A stretch of 41,584 nt of DNA from positions 1-41,584 of IMG/VR virus record IMGVR_UViG_3300035665_000085. The stretch is one strand, 5' to 3'. The position numbers were made by a program, and so were the translations under genes. This document shows positions 1 to 5,982 of the stretch, piece by piece (position 1 is the stretch's first letter; every line of letters begins with the position of its first letter). Under the pieces are notes generated by a model. That model saw only the letters and a list, made by a program, of their open reading frames with translations, made no database searches and was not told the origin of the DNA. The DNA comes from a virus.

Positions 1-241
1 TTCGTATTAGTTCTGCGGGACAGACGTTTATCGTGCAGAAAGCAAGAGTCGGTGACACTACAACGCCGACTGCTTTGTTGCATCTCAAAGCAGGTACAAC
101 TGCTGCGACAACGGCTCCTCTCAAGTTCACCAGTGGCAACCTAATGACTGCTGCAGAAGCAGGTGCTGTCGAGTTCCTTACTGATAAAGCATATTTGACT
201 ATCACCACTGGAACATCGCGTAAGGAACTAGCGCTCAACGA
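1..241. repeat. Imperfect terminal direct repeat (circular junction), left copy
   Basis: This segment repeats at 41344-41584. Bases 1-127 are identical; mismatches lie at 128 (C/T), 143 (A/G), 185 (T/C), 191 (A/C) and 215 (A/C). All five fall on third codon positions of the fibre gene and are silent. The reading frame continues perfectly across the join. The simplest reading is that the contig is circular with a unit of about 41343 bp, and that the two ends come from two strain variants. An exact stretch of 127 bp equals a common assembler k-mer size, which also fits an assembly-end overlap. Confidence 0.9.
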
Positions 242-665
242 TGCGGCCCTGACCGCTGGTCAGCAGCCAACAACCACAACCAACGGGCGGCTGACAAACA
301 GCAACAAGTACAGCATCTACGCCACAGGTACAACCAACGGCACAGCGGGCTCTGCGGTCAATCTGACGCTGTTCACGCTACCCAACAACGGCGACCTCCG
401 CTTCTTGCGCATCACCGTCAAAGCCAAGTCCGCGGCAGCCATGCCTGACATCTTTGGCCGCACGCTTGACGCGATGTGGGGCAACGGCGCTGGCGTGCTG
501 ACCCAAGTTGGCGCAGACCAACTCGGCACAGCGCTCACTGTCGGCAACTTGGCAGCAGCGACTATTGCAACGACAGCAGCAGGTACTACACTCCGCGTCA
601 CCTGCACAGACGTGACGGGTTGCGCAGCGGTCGTCACTTGGGAAGTCTTCGGAGAGTACTACTAG
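1..665 (+). CDS. Tail fibre protein, C-terminal part (continues from 40158 over the junction)
   Basis: This is the 3' end of the fibre gene whose start is at 40158; the frame is open from base 3. Joined across the 41343-bp circle the protein is about 616 aa. This part holds a repeat-type fibre segment seen in many phage fibres (TAPLKFTSGNLMTAAEAGAV) and a Thr/Ala/Gly-rich C-terminal domain ending in a beta-rich stretch (VTWEVFGEYY). It is expected at the distal end of the tail, where it would contact the host surface. No enzymatic motif is seen. The role is inferred from composition and from its position at the end of the late block. Confidence 0.75.
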   Translation, partial: RISSAGQTFIVQKARVGDTTTPTALLHLKAGTTAATTAPLKFTSGNLMTAAEAGAVEFLTDKAYLTITTGTSRKELALNDAALTAGQQPTTTTNGRLTNSNKYSIYATGTTNGTAGSAVNLTLFTLPNNGDLRFLRITVKAKSAAAMPDIFGRTLDAMWGNGAGVLTQVGADQLGTALTVGNLAAATIATTAAGTTLRVTCTDVTGCAAVVTWEVFGEYY

Positions 666-673
666 GAGCTACC

Positions 674-868
674 ATGGAAGTATCTATCGTCATCAAGTTG
701 TCTGACGGCAGCACTCGCGTCATCGAGTTGAAAGACGCCAGTTTGCAGACCAGCTGGGCTCACATCACGCAAGGGTACGACCCTGCCAATCCGACTCCTC
801 CGCAACTTGTCGGCAACTTGGTTCTTCAGGGTTCTATCAAGGACACCGACCTGGTAGGGGTGACCTGA
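674..868 (+). CDS. Small hypothetical protein behind the tail fibre
   Basis: 64 aa, starting at ATG 674 eight bases after the fibre stop; AGGAG at 664-668 is an adequate ribosome site. It begins MEVSIVIKLSDGSTR and has a beta-rich look followed by a Pro-rich middle. It has no signal peptide, membrane segment or recognised domain. The stop overlaps the next start (TGATG at 866-870), so it is translationally coupled to the lipoprotein gene. Small genes in this place are often fibre chaperones or fibre-associated proteins, but nothing in the sequence proves it. Confidence 0.6.
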   Translation: MEVSIVIKLSDGSTRVIELKDASLQTSWAHITQGYDPANPTPPQLVGNLVLQGSIKDTDLVGVT

Positions 869-1044
869 TGCGTTACCTATTGGCAGCCTGCATCTTGTGC
901 GCAGCTTGCGGTCCTACGCAGTGCAAGCGCACACCTATCGTCATCACCTCGCACCCAACCCTGCCCAAGCCCGCAGGCCGCGTGACTATCGGCTGCGACG
1001 GCAAGGTGCAGACGGAAATCCTCGCCGACAACGTCGAGTACTGA
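868..1044 (+). CDS. Small lipoprotein, outer-membrane spanin (Rz1-like) candidate
   Basis: 58 aa, beginning MRYLLAACILCAACGPTQCK. The N-terminus is a lipoprotein signal peptide with a possible lipobox at LAAC (Cys8) or CAAC (Cys14), so the mature protein would be lipidated and anchored in a membrane. The rest is short, with a Pro-containing segment and two more Cys residues. Known o-spanins are short Pro-containing lipoproteins of this size, made late with the lysis genes, which fits the late strand. The usual inner-membrane partner is not adjacent; membrane/coiled-coil proteins at 18026 and 39016 are candidates. Superinfection exclusion is another possible role. Confidence 0.6.
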   Translation: MRYLLAACILCAACGPTQCKRTPIVITSHPTLPKPAGRVTIGCDGKVQTEILADNVEY

Positions 1045-1050
1045 GGCAGC

Positions 1051-1293
1051 ATGAGTCTGAAAGATCTTGCCCGCAGGGAAGCAGGCGACGTCAAGCCTCT
1101 GCATCTGGATGCAGAACGGCTCAAGTCGGAGATCGGGATCTACGCACTGCCGTATGCGCAGCAGCTGGGCATCGAACCTGCACTTGCTGTAGTGCTGGTC
1201 GAGTACCTGGCTAGTCTGGCTGTTGCGCTTGTTGCGGATGCACAGGTCGATCGGATTCAGTCCAAGACTGTGACTGTAGTAGACGAGCGTTGA
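1051..1293 (+). CDS. Hypothetical protein, last gene of the late strand
   Basis: 80 aa, starting ATG 1051 six bases after the lipoprotein stop, with GAGG at 1044-1047 close in front. The N-terminal half is charged (MSLKDLARREAGDVK) and the C-terminal half is hydrophobic (ALAVVLVEYLASLAVALVA, about residues 47-65), which could be one membrane helix or an amphipathic packing helix. No family recognised. It is the last gene before the convergent early block, and the minus-strand gene at 1211-1429 overlaps its last 83 bp. Confidence 0.55.
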   Translation: MSLKDLARREAGDVKPLHLDAERLKSEIGIYALPYAQQLGIEPALAVVLVEYLASLAVALVADAQVDRIQSKTVTVVDER

Positions 1294-1429
1294 TTTCCAG
1301 TTGCTCCTTCAGGTCCTTCTGGAGCAACTCTACTTCATCGCACAGTCTTCGGACAGGCTCGGACAGCTCATGCCTGTGTGCATGCGAGGCCATCGAGCGC
1401 CAACGGGTCAGGTCGTAAGGTCTTACCAC
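1211..1429 (-). CDS. Small helical hypothetical protein at the end of the early block
   Basis: 72 aa if read from GTG at 1429, which overlaps the methyltransferase stop by 7 nt; an internal ATG at 1393 would give 60 aa. The middle (VRRLCDEVELLQKDLKEQL) has a coiled-coil heptad pattern with alternating charge, which favours real coding. The last 83 bp overlap the convergent gene ending at 1293 and a 9-bp hairpin lies within it, so transcription may stop before its end. Function unknown. Confidence 0.4.
   Translation of the reverse strand: MVRPYDLTRWRSMASHAHRHELSEPVRRLCDEVELLQKDLKEQLEINARLLQSQSWTESDRPVHPQQAQQPD
1299..1329. terminator. Hairpin between the convergent gene ends, possible terminator
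   Basis: A perfect 9-bp inverted repeat, AGTTGCTCC at 1299-1307 and GGAGCAACT at 1321-1329, with a 13-nt loop. It lies just past the stop of the plus-strand gene ending at 1293, where late and early transcription converge. No T-run follows on either strand, so it is not a canonical intrinsic terminator. It also lies inside the candidate minus-strand gene 1211-1429. Confidence 0.4.
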
Positions 1430-2157
1430 GGCAAGTCATCCTGTACCAGCACCTGTGCAGGTGCAAACAGGCTCTGTTGATTTATCGCCAAGCGCAGCCT
1501 GTCTAGCGCTTTGGTGTAGGTGTCCTTGTCGCACTCTGCGCCTACCGCATGCCGACCCAGTTCACCCGCTGCAAGCAGCGTAGTCGCGCCGCCCGCACAA
1601 GGGTCGCAGACAATGTCTCCTTCCCTGCTGTAATCTGACACAATCTTCTTCATCAGGTCGAGAGGTTTTCCGCCGATGTGCATTTTCTCTGTGGCAGGGT
1701 AGTACGGTCCGTACCAAGGCGGGTTGCTCCACCCACCTTGGAACTTGCGGGACTTCGGCCTCGACACCATCAGGTATACCAACCCGCTACCAGGACCATC
1801 GCCTGTAAGCCTGGGATGGTACGTCAGCACACCTACGGGAGCGAAGTCGTACCTACCCGCGTCTGCATACGCCTGCCGCCACACGGGTATCAGGTCGTCG
1901 CTTGTCATGCAGGCCATCCAGCCTCTGCATCTGGGTGCCCAGTGCGCGACAAACGCGCGCACATCGTCAGGCGTCCAGTGGGTATAATGCAGATCGGCTC
2001 GCGTCTTCTGGCCTGTTGCGCTGCGCACCTGGTCGCTTGCCTTGTTGTGTCCTTTGTGCGTCCTCGCACCGTAAGGCGGATCGCAGATCACGGCATCGAC
2101 TTCGCCGATGTCGGCAAGCACTTCCTGCCACTGGCCGCAGCGAAAATCCAAGTTCAC
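1423..2157 (-). CDS. DNA methyltransferase, beta-class (N6-adenine or N4-cytosine)
   Basis: 244 aa from GTG 2157, chosen because GAGG lies five bases upstream and GTGA overlaps the stop of the transglycosylase gene by 4 nt. Catalytic motif IV is DPPY at residues 26-29. The AdoMet-binding motif comes near the C-terminus (VCDPCAGGATTLL, about 183-195). Motif IV before motif I is the beta-class order of amino-methyltransferases. It would transfer a methyl group from S-adenosylmethionine to adenine N6 or cytosine N4 in phage DNA, probably to evade host restriction. No cognate endonuclease gene is adjacent. The target sequence cannot be read from the protein. Confidence 0.88.
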   Translation of the reverse strand: MNLDFRCGQWQEVLADIGEVDAVICDPPYGARTHKGHNKASDQVRSATGQKTRADLHYTHWTPDDVRAFVAHWAPRCRGWMACMTSDDLIPVWRQAYADAGRYDFAPVGVLTYHPRLTGDGPGSGLVYLMVSRPKSRKFQGGWSNPPWYGPYYPATEKMHIGGKPLDLMKKIVSDYSREGDIVCDPCAGGATTLLAAGELGRHAVGAECDKDTYTKALDRLRLAINQQSLFAPAQVLVQDDLPW

Positions 2158-2465
2158 AGCGACCTCGCCAGACGCAGCACCCTGTTGGCATAGGCGGTAC
2201 CGCACTTGCCTTTCAGCCCATTCCATCCGCAGTTGTACGCAGCCAGCGCTTTGCCCCAGTCGTTGCCGCCTTGGCGGTACCAGTACCGCAGCAGCCGTTC
2301 GCCCTCGCGGCGGTTTGTCGCAGGGTCGTAGAGCTCGTCAGGCGTGCAGTGCGCCCACCGCGTGCATACCTGCATCAGCCCGCGGAAACAGCCGCTGGTG
2401 GCAGTCGGCACGCCGCGCGACTCGACCCAAATCAGGGCGGAGATGATGGCTTCAATACCTGGCAT
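2154..2465 (-). CDS. SLT-type lytic transglycosylase
   Basis: 103 aa, about the size of a minimal SLT domain. It shows the family pattern in order: the catalytic Glu (WVESRG, Glu15), GLMQV (residues 29-33) and ALAAYNCGW (residues 73-81). Such enzymes cleave the MurNAc-GlcNAc bond of peptidoglycan by forming 1,6-anhydro ends. There is no signal peptide or membrane segment, so it must be exported by a holin or act from within a virion. GAGG precedes ATG 2465 by four bases. It is odd that it lies on the early strand next to a methyltransferase instead of with the late lysis genes. Confidence 0.85.
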   Translation of the reverse strand: MPGIEAIISALIWVESRGVPTATSGCFRGLMQVCTRWAHCTPDELYDPATNRREGERLLRYWYRQGGNDWGKALAAYNCGWNGLKGKCGTAYANRVLRLARSL

Positions 2466-2518
2466 GTGTCCTCGTCTGTGTTTGACGTCGCTGGCCGCTT
2501 GGAAGCCGTGTGCGCCCG

Positions 2519-2608
2519 TCAGGCTGTCGCGCCCACCGTGGGCGTCGATTGTGTCTGCACGGTATCGTTGCCGATGTTATCGTGCAGGGTCGCTTTATTA
2601 CGGCGCAT
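2519..2608 (-). CDS. Possible 29-aa peptide
   Basis: An open frame beginning MRRNKATLHDNIGND and ending at TGA 2519, filling most of the gap between the 75-aa gene and the transglycosylase. Its start overlaps the end of the upstream gene. The only ribosome-site-like sequence (GGAGG) abuts the ATG, which is too close to be efficient. No domain recognised. It may be non-coding leader sequence. Confidence 0.2.
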   Translation of the reverse strand: MRRNKATLHDNIGNDTVQTQSTPTVGATA

Positions 2609-2825
2609 CCTCCTCGATACCGACCAGCCGCCGTGCAGCCTCTCTTGCCACCTTGACCTCAGTGTGACCGCAGTCGCACGGGTAATCTGCGCGGATATTG
2701 CACCACTGTTCGTGGATCGAAGCGGGCCACAGTGCGATTGCCTCCCGCAGCCGTCGCAGGCGATCCAGCTCGGGCCACGTCTCGACGGCCTCTCGCAGTG
2801 CGGCACAGTCCATCGGCTTGCCCAT
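2598..2825 (-). CDS. Small early protein with Cys pair
   Basis: 75 aa from ATG 2825, which overlaps the preceding stop (TGATG) and lies five bases after AGGAG. Helix-rich and Trp-containing (TWPELDRLRRLREAIALWP), with a CDCGH motif near residue 52 that could bind metal together with the nearby Cys42. No family recognised. It belongs to a tightly packed set of small early genes with overlapping stops and starts (2598-4212), presumably co-transcribed and coupled. Confidence 0.6.
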   Translation of the reverse strand: MGKPMDCAALREAVETWPELDRLRRLREAIALWPASIHEQWCNIRADYPCDCGHTEVKVAREAARRLVGIEEDAP

Positions 2826-3007
2826 CACATCTCCTTTAGCGCCGCGTCGATACCGTCGCGCAACTCACGCAGTCGCAAATAGATTTCCTGCGTTGCTTCC
2901 GATTTGCTGGCTGCTTGTGCTTGCAGGATCCACACACCGTTGCGGCGGGCAACTGCTAACCATCCCAGCGCAATACGTCTGATCTCGACCTCGATCGTCT
3001 GCTTCAT
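2825..3007 (-). CDS. Small hypothetical early protein (60 aa)
   Basis: Begins MKQTIEVEIRRIALGW at ATG 3007, which overlaps the upstream stop by 4 nt (ATGA); GGAGG lies eight bases upstream. The N-terminal half looks like two beta strands and the C-terminal half is an amphipathic helix (EIYLRLRELRDGIDAALKEM). No motif for a named family. Typical small accessory gene of an early phage operon. Confidence 0.6.
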   Translation of the reverse strand: MKQTIEVEIRRIALGWLAVARRNGVWILQAQAASKSEATQEIYLRLRELRDGIDAALKEM

Positions 3008-3375
3008 GGCGCGGCCTCCTTGCCCTCGTAGGGCGTCCCGCAATGCAGGCACACCGATCGCCCGCTGTCGTACGCGACAACCGTACGAGGATCGGCGCGC
3101 TGGTATTCTTCGAACGCATGCCGGGCATCCAACGCCAGCTCCTGCGCGTCTGGCCCCAGTCGGGCAATCCTTGCCAGCGCCTGCATGATTGCCGACGCAG
3201 CCACCTGCTTGTCCCCGCGCTTGGAGTAGCTCGCGCAGACCTTGTGCTGCTCCGCCCACGTCTGCACATGGATGGAGAAGTCCTTGGCGCTCAGGGGCAG
3301 CTTGATTGGCTCGCGTTTGCCGCAGGCTTTGCACCACATATCGCTGCCCTGCACCACCACATGATCCGTGTTCAT
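3004..3375 (-). CDS. Zinc-ribbon-like early protein
   Basis: 123 aa from ATG 3375, chosen because GGAGG sits nine bases upstream and the longer frame above it lacks a start signal. An N-terminal pair (CKACGKRE, about residues 16-23) and a C-terminal pair (CLHCG, about 112-116) could together bind one zinc ion. Between them is a helical segment. The start of the protein (DHVVVQGSDMWCKACG) resembles small zinc-finger proteins common in phage early regions. Function unknown; an adaptor or DNA-contacting role is only a guess. Starts and stops overlap on both sides. Confidence 0.65.
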   Translation of the reverse strand: MNTDHVVVQGSDMWCKACGKREPIKLPLSAKDFSIHVQTWAEQHKVCASYSKRGDKQVAASAIMQALARIARLGPDAQELALDARHAFEEYQRADPRTVVAYDSGRSVCLHCGTPYEGKEAAP

Positions 3376-3605
3376 GTCCCCACCTCCTCGATCAGGTACT
3401 TGAGCGTCGCGCTGGCATCCAGCAGCGCACGCAGCTTGTCTGGCCCGTGTCCGATCAGCAATGCGCCATGGCGCAAGCGTGTCGTGCCGTCGAGGTAGTG
3501 GATCTTCTCCCCCAGCAGCACTACCCATCGCTCCGACGACCCGCAGCAGTCGCACTCGAACGGCTCCAAGTCGTCGCGGACGACCTCAATCGCGAGTCCT
3601 TTCAT
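3372..3605 (-). CDS. Small early protein with CxCC motif
   Basis: 77 aa, begins MKGLAIEVVRDD at ATG 3605 after GGAGG (six-base spacing). A CDCCGSS motif at about residues 18-24 could take part in metal binding but lacks a clear second pair, so a zinc site is uncertain. The stop overlaps the next gene's start by 4 nt and the start overlaps the previous stop by 4 nt. No known family recognised. Confidence 0.6.
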   Translation of the reverse strand: MKGLAIEVVRDDLEPFECDCCGSSERWVVLLGEKIHYLDGTTRLRHGALLIGHGPDKLRALLDASATLKYLIEEVGT

Positions 3606-3850
3606 TTGGCCTCCTTGCGTTTTGCCTTGCAGGACGGGCAGTAGTCCCAGCCCCTCTCGTCCGCCACCCGCACAAGCTCCCATCCCGGCGCGGGCTTGCG
3701 GTCGAGGAACCATGCGGCAGGTGCGCCGATGCCCCGCTGGCTGTACACCGTCCGTCGCAAGCCGCATCCGTCGCACACGATGCACGGCTCGGTCGGTTCC
3801 ACGCGGAGGACGGCTGCCATCGTTCCTGTGATACCTACCCGATAGCTCAT
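3602..3850 (-). CDS. Zinc-ribbon protein (82 aa)
   Basis: Two cysteine pairs of zinc-ribbon type, CDGCG (about residues 26-30) and CPSCK (about 71-75), flank a Trp- and Pro-rich core containing APAAWFLDRKPAPGWE. This is the usual layout of a small treble-clef or ribbon fold. ATG 3850 overlaps the preceding stop. Its function is unknown. At least five Cys-pair proteins lie in this early stretch, suggesting a cohort of small host- or nucleic-acid-binding proteins. Confidence 0.65.
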   Translation of the reverse strand: MSYRVGITGTMAAVLRVEPTEPCIVCDGCGLRRTVYSQRGIGAPAAWFLDRKPAPGWELVRVADERGWDYCPSCKAKRKEAK

Positions 3851-4212
3851 GGCGCTGCCTCTAGTGCGGCGACAAGCGCTTCGATCTCAGAGTTCCCCCA
3901 AGCGCAGTGCGTCCAACCATGCAAAGGAACCAATCGCACTTCCCAGTTGGTATGACTTCTCGGAATACACACAGCCAATGTATCGCCCCAAGCCTCCCGC
4001 ACCAGCGCCAGCAGGCAGCCCAGCGTCGCGGGGTCGTCGAGGTTGGGTATGGCCTTACCGTCTGTAATTTCAACCAAATCAAACTCGTCGTCCAACACAA
4101 TCAACGATGCGTGTCCGACGCTTACAACTCGCATTTCACTTGTGGTAAGCATCCCCTGCATCCACGCCCAGTGCTTGCAGGCCACGGCCCGCTTTGCCAG
4201 TTCCTCGTTCAT
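3847..4212 (-). CDS. Conserved phage hypothetical protein (121 aa)
   Basis: Begins MNEELAKRAVACKHWAWMQGM, a start recurring in small early proteins of many phages. ATG 4212 is preceded by GGAGGAGGAG. It contains DLDDPATLGCLLALVREAWG-type text in the middle, a mixed alpha/beta protein without membrane segments. Function unknown. It heads the run of overlapping small genes that continues down to 1211. Confidence 0.65.
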   Translation of the reverse strand: MNEELAKRAVACKHWAWMQGMLTTSEMRVVSVGHASLIVLDDEFDLVEITDGKAIPNLDDPATLGCLLALVREAWGDTLAVCIPRSHTNWEVRLVPLHGWTHCAWGNSEIEALVAALEAAP

Positions 4213-4319
4213 TGTCTCCTCCTCCGTCCCCGCCGTGCGGTGCCGACACCTTGCCTACACCGCAGGCGGGACACATCCCCGCAGTTGTTCCGACCTATGT
4301 GCGATTGGGCTGGCCAGAT

Positions 4320-4679
4320 CTACGGGGCGATCGGCGCGCTCGACGCCGTCGGCTTGGACCACCCGCACCGCAGGCAAACACCAGCCTTGGTGTAGACGTG
4401 CTTCTTTCCTTCTTCACACGGAGGGACTGGCTTTGGATACCCGTTGCCTTCAGTGCGGCGCCACTTCTGGTAGTGCTTCCAGCACAGGCTGCGGGCAATC
4501 GTGTTGACGTCGCCGCACACTGTGCATTCCGTCACCTTGGGTGGGCGACCTGGACGGCGTGCTTTGGTTTGTTCGTAGTAGTCCTTGTAGTAGTGCGACC
4601 TGCACATGCCCTTGCGAAAGGCCATGTGTTTGCAGCCTTCCTTCTCGCAGTACACAATCTTGCTGAAGTCAATAGTCAT
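4320..4679 (-). CDS. Cys/His-rich protein with AT-hook-like motif
   Basis: 119 aa. Three Cys/His clusters (CEKEGCKH with CRSHYYK; CTVCGD with CWKHYQK; CEEGKKH with CLRCG) resemble repeated zinc fingers. Between the first two lies RRPGRPPKV (about residues 41-49), which matches the AT-hook core Gly-Arg-Pro flanked by basic residues and could insert into the minor groove of A/T-rich DNA. DNA binding is therefore likely. The start overlaps the stop of the upstream 48-aa gene by 4 nt. A transcriptional or packaging-related regulator is possible; no family name is certain. Confidence 0.65.
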   Translation of the reverse strand: MTIDFSKIVYCEKEGCKHMAFRKGMCRSHYYKDYYEQTKARRPGRPPKVTECTVCGDVNTIARSLCWKHYQKWRRTEGNGYPKPVPPCEEGKKHVYTKAGVCLRCGWSKPTASSAPIAP

Positions 4680-4822
4680 AGCACTACCTCACAGCGGCCT
4701 TCTTCTACAGCCTGCAAGATACCGAGCAGGCCAAACCGCAACTCGTCAGAAGTTCCTGCGCACGCCAGTACAGGTTCTTGCGTAGCAAGCAGCGCTTGCA
4801 GCCAGATCGCCAGCCCGATCAC
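4676..4822 (-). CDS. Small hydrophobic protein (48 aa)
   Basis: Read from GTG 4822, placed after GAGG with a seven-base gap and overlapping the stop of the 34-aa gene by 4 nt (GTGA); an upstream ATG at 4864 is possible but lacks a ribosome site. The N-terminal part (VIGLAIWLQALLATQ) is hydrophobic and may be a short membrane helix; the rest is mildly acidic (LQAVEEGRCE). Its coupling to another tiny membrane protein suggests a pair acting at the inner membrane. Function unknown. Confidence 0.5.
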   Translation of the reverse strand: MIGLAIWLQALLATQEPVLACAGTSDELRFGLLGILQAVEEGRCEVVL

Positions 4823-4923
4823 CGCAACACCTCGTACGCAACAACTGCGAGCATGCCAGCCCACAGTGCAATCGACACAGCAAACTCAGTGGGGAACAGC
4901 AACAACGCCAACAAGTCTTTCAT
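4819..4923 (-). CDS. 34-aa membrane peptide
   Basis: Begins MKDLLALLLFPTEF at ATG 4923 after a perfect GGAGG with five-base spacing, which makes real translation likely despite the size. Nearly the whole peptide is hydrophobic (AVSIALWAGMLAVVAYEVLR follows), consistent with a single transmembrane helix with a Pro kink. It is translationally coupled to the next gene (GTGA overlap). Early phage membrane peptides of this sort often interfere with host envelope or signalling; that is inference. Confidence 0.6.
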   Translation of the reverse strand: MKDLLALLLFPTEFAVSIALWAGMLAVVAYEVLR

Positions 4924-4971
4924 CTTGACCTCCATCGTCATCATGACCTGACACTACGCCATTGTCAAGGA

Positions 4972-5502
4972 CTACACCATGCTCTGCGATGCGGTCCAAG
5001 CCACAGCCAGTGCAGCCCTTGCATGCGGCTTGCCAGTCAGGCAGGCAAACGGGCCGACCTTGCGGCCATCTGCCTTGCCGCGTCCACCGTGGATGTCGAT
5101 AAGCGCAGCCCATACACCGCCGTCGCTGCGTACGAGCTGGCCCATGTGGCCGCTGAGCAGCGCGCATACAGTCGAGCGGTACACAGCGTAGCCATAGACA
5201 GAACGCTTCTTCAGCCAGACAGGCGCAGCATCTGGGATGGACCTGGCACCAAGCGCCCACCACAGCATGCCGCACTGTGCGATCGTGTCGGCCACATCGT
5301 TGCCTGCCTTGGCGTAGATGCGGGGCCACTCGATGGCTACGATGGATGCGCCTTGCGCAACCCAACTGTCTACGATGTTCATCACCTGCGGCAGTTGTTC
5401 ATCGCCAGCTTGCACCTGGTACGCATCCAGTGCGCAGGCGTTGTCCTTGTCGTACAGCACAAGACCTATTGTCTTGCCTGGGTCAATGCCGATGATCTTC
5501 AT
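4972..5502 (-). CDS. RuvC-like Holliday junction resolvase
   Basis: 176 aa. The N-terminus MKIIGIDPGKTIGLVLYD is the RNase H-fold first strand with catalytic Asp7; a second acidic residue is Glu58 in VAIEWPR; the C-terminal segment has HARAALAVAW, the position where RuvC-like phage enzymes place their last active-site helix. It would cut four-way DNA junctions and resolve branched replication or recombination intermediates before packaging. ATG 5502 follows GGAGG by six bases. It fits with the ERF, YqaJ and SSB genes just upstream in the same transcript. Confidence 0.85.
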   Translation of the reverse strand: MKIIGIDPGKTIGLVLYDKDNACALDAYQVQAGDEQLPQVMNIVDSWVAQGASIVAIEWPRIYAKAGNDVADTIAQCGMLWWALGARSIPDAAPVWLKKRSVYGYAVYRSTVCALLSGHMGQLVRSDGGVWAALIDIHGGRGKADGRKVGPFACLTGKPHARAALAVAWTASQSMV

Positions 5503-5686
5503 CGTCTACCTCCACTACGCTTCGGTACGCCTTGAGTTCTGCGGTCAACTCGCGGATGTCTGCGGTCGCATCCATCACGCCGTGCATATCTCCTTTGCCT
5601 AGCTGCAACATCATGTAGTCAGTCATGGTCTTCAGGTCTGCTTCAACAATACGCATGCGGATCTTGATTTCTTCTTTGCTTAGCAT
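5483..5686 (-). CDS. Small helical early protein (67 aa)
   Basis: Begins MLSKEEIKIRMRIVEADL at ATG 5686 after GGAGG with six-base spacing. Predominantly helical and charged, with a heptad-like pattern through about residue 55 and an acidic, His-containing end (VDDEDHRH). Overlaps the resolvase start by 20 nt, so the two are likely coupled. No family recognised; a coiled-coil dimer is plausible. Confidence 0.6.
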   Translation of the reverse strand: MLSKEEIKIRMRIVEADLKTMTDYMMLQLGKGDMHGVMDATADIRELTAELKAYRSVVEVDDEDHRH

Positions 5687-5713
5687 CTGTCACCTCCGTC
5701 TTTGCGCCCTTGA

Positions 5714-5726
5714 CGCCGGGGCGGCG
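5714..5726. other. GC-rich hairpin upstream of the 67-aa gene
   Basis: CGCCG-GGG-CGGCG, a perfect 5-bp stem with a 3-nt loop, 27 nt upstream of the ATG at 5686 on the minus strand. It lies in the 3' part of the structured 5687-5982 intergenic region. Confidence 0.4.
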
Positions 5727-5748
5727 GGTCTTTGTCTCACCAGAGTTA

Positions 5749-5847
5749 GGCTGCAGTTATTGTTTCGTGCAGCCACATATCATCGGGTTTCGATCCCGCC
5801 TCCCGTCCTCACTAGAGCCTCGACCACCGAGCAGGTTTCGCTCCTGC
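5749..5847 (-). ncRNA. Hairpin cluster in the SSB downstream region
   Basis: Three hairpins in the 296-nt gap between the SSB stop and the 67-aa gene: GGCTGCA/TGCAGCC with a 12-nt loop (5749-5774); CGGG/CCCG around a 7-nt loop (5784-5798); GCAGG/CCTGC around a 7-nt loop (5831-5847). Read on the minus strand the two 7-nt loops are ATCGAAA and AGCGAAA, close to tRNA T-loops with position 54 changed. The GCTGCA stem also occurs beside the tRNA-like elements at 11772 and 12553. No open frame with a ribosome site is seen in this gap. Confidence 0.4.
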
Positions 5848-5853
5848 GACTAG

Positions 5854-5917
5854 TCGGGCCACAGGATTTGCACCTGTGATGACATCCCCCAATGTCAACA
5901 GCACCTTGCTGGCCCAA
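5854..5917 (-). ncRNA. Compact tRNA-like cloverleaf with 8-nt anticodon-type loop
   Basis: On the minus strand the ends pair as a 7-bp acceptor-like stem (TTGGGCC with GGCCCGA, one wobble). Next to it is a T-arm (ACAGG-TGCAAAT-CCTGT) that keeps T54, C56, A57 and A58 of the T-loop but has G at 55. An anticodon-type arm (TGACA/TGTCA) has the 8-nt loop TTGGGGGA, and a minimal D-type arm is AGCA-AGG-TGCT. At 64 nt it is shorter than a normal tRNA, the D-loop has 3 nt and no CCA is encoded. It may be a decayed tRNA-Pro(GGG) or a tRNA mimic processed by host RNases. Confidence 0.4.
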
Positions 5918-5982
5918 TAGCGCACCCCGTATCGCTCTGTGCCGCGCCCGCGCATGTCTGGCCGCGCAGGACTCGCCGTCAC

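Noticed and set aside
4136-4276. 46-aa frame beginning with a CPACG motif before the 121-aa gene
   Set aside because: Most of it overlaps the start of the well-supported gene 3847-4212 in another frame and the composition turns Gly-rich; not kept.
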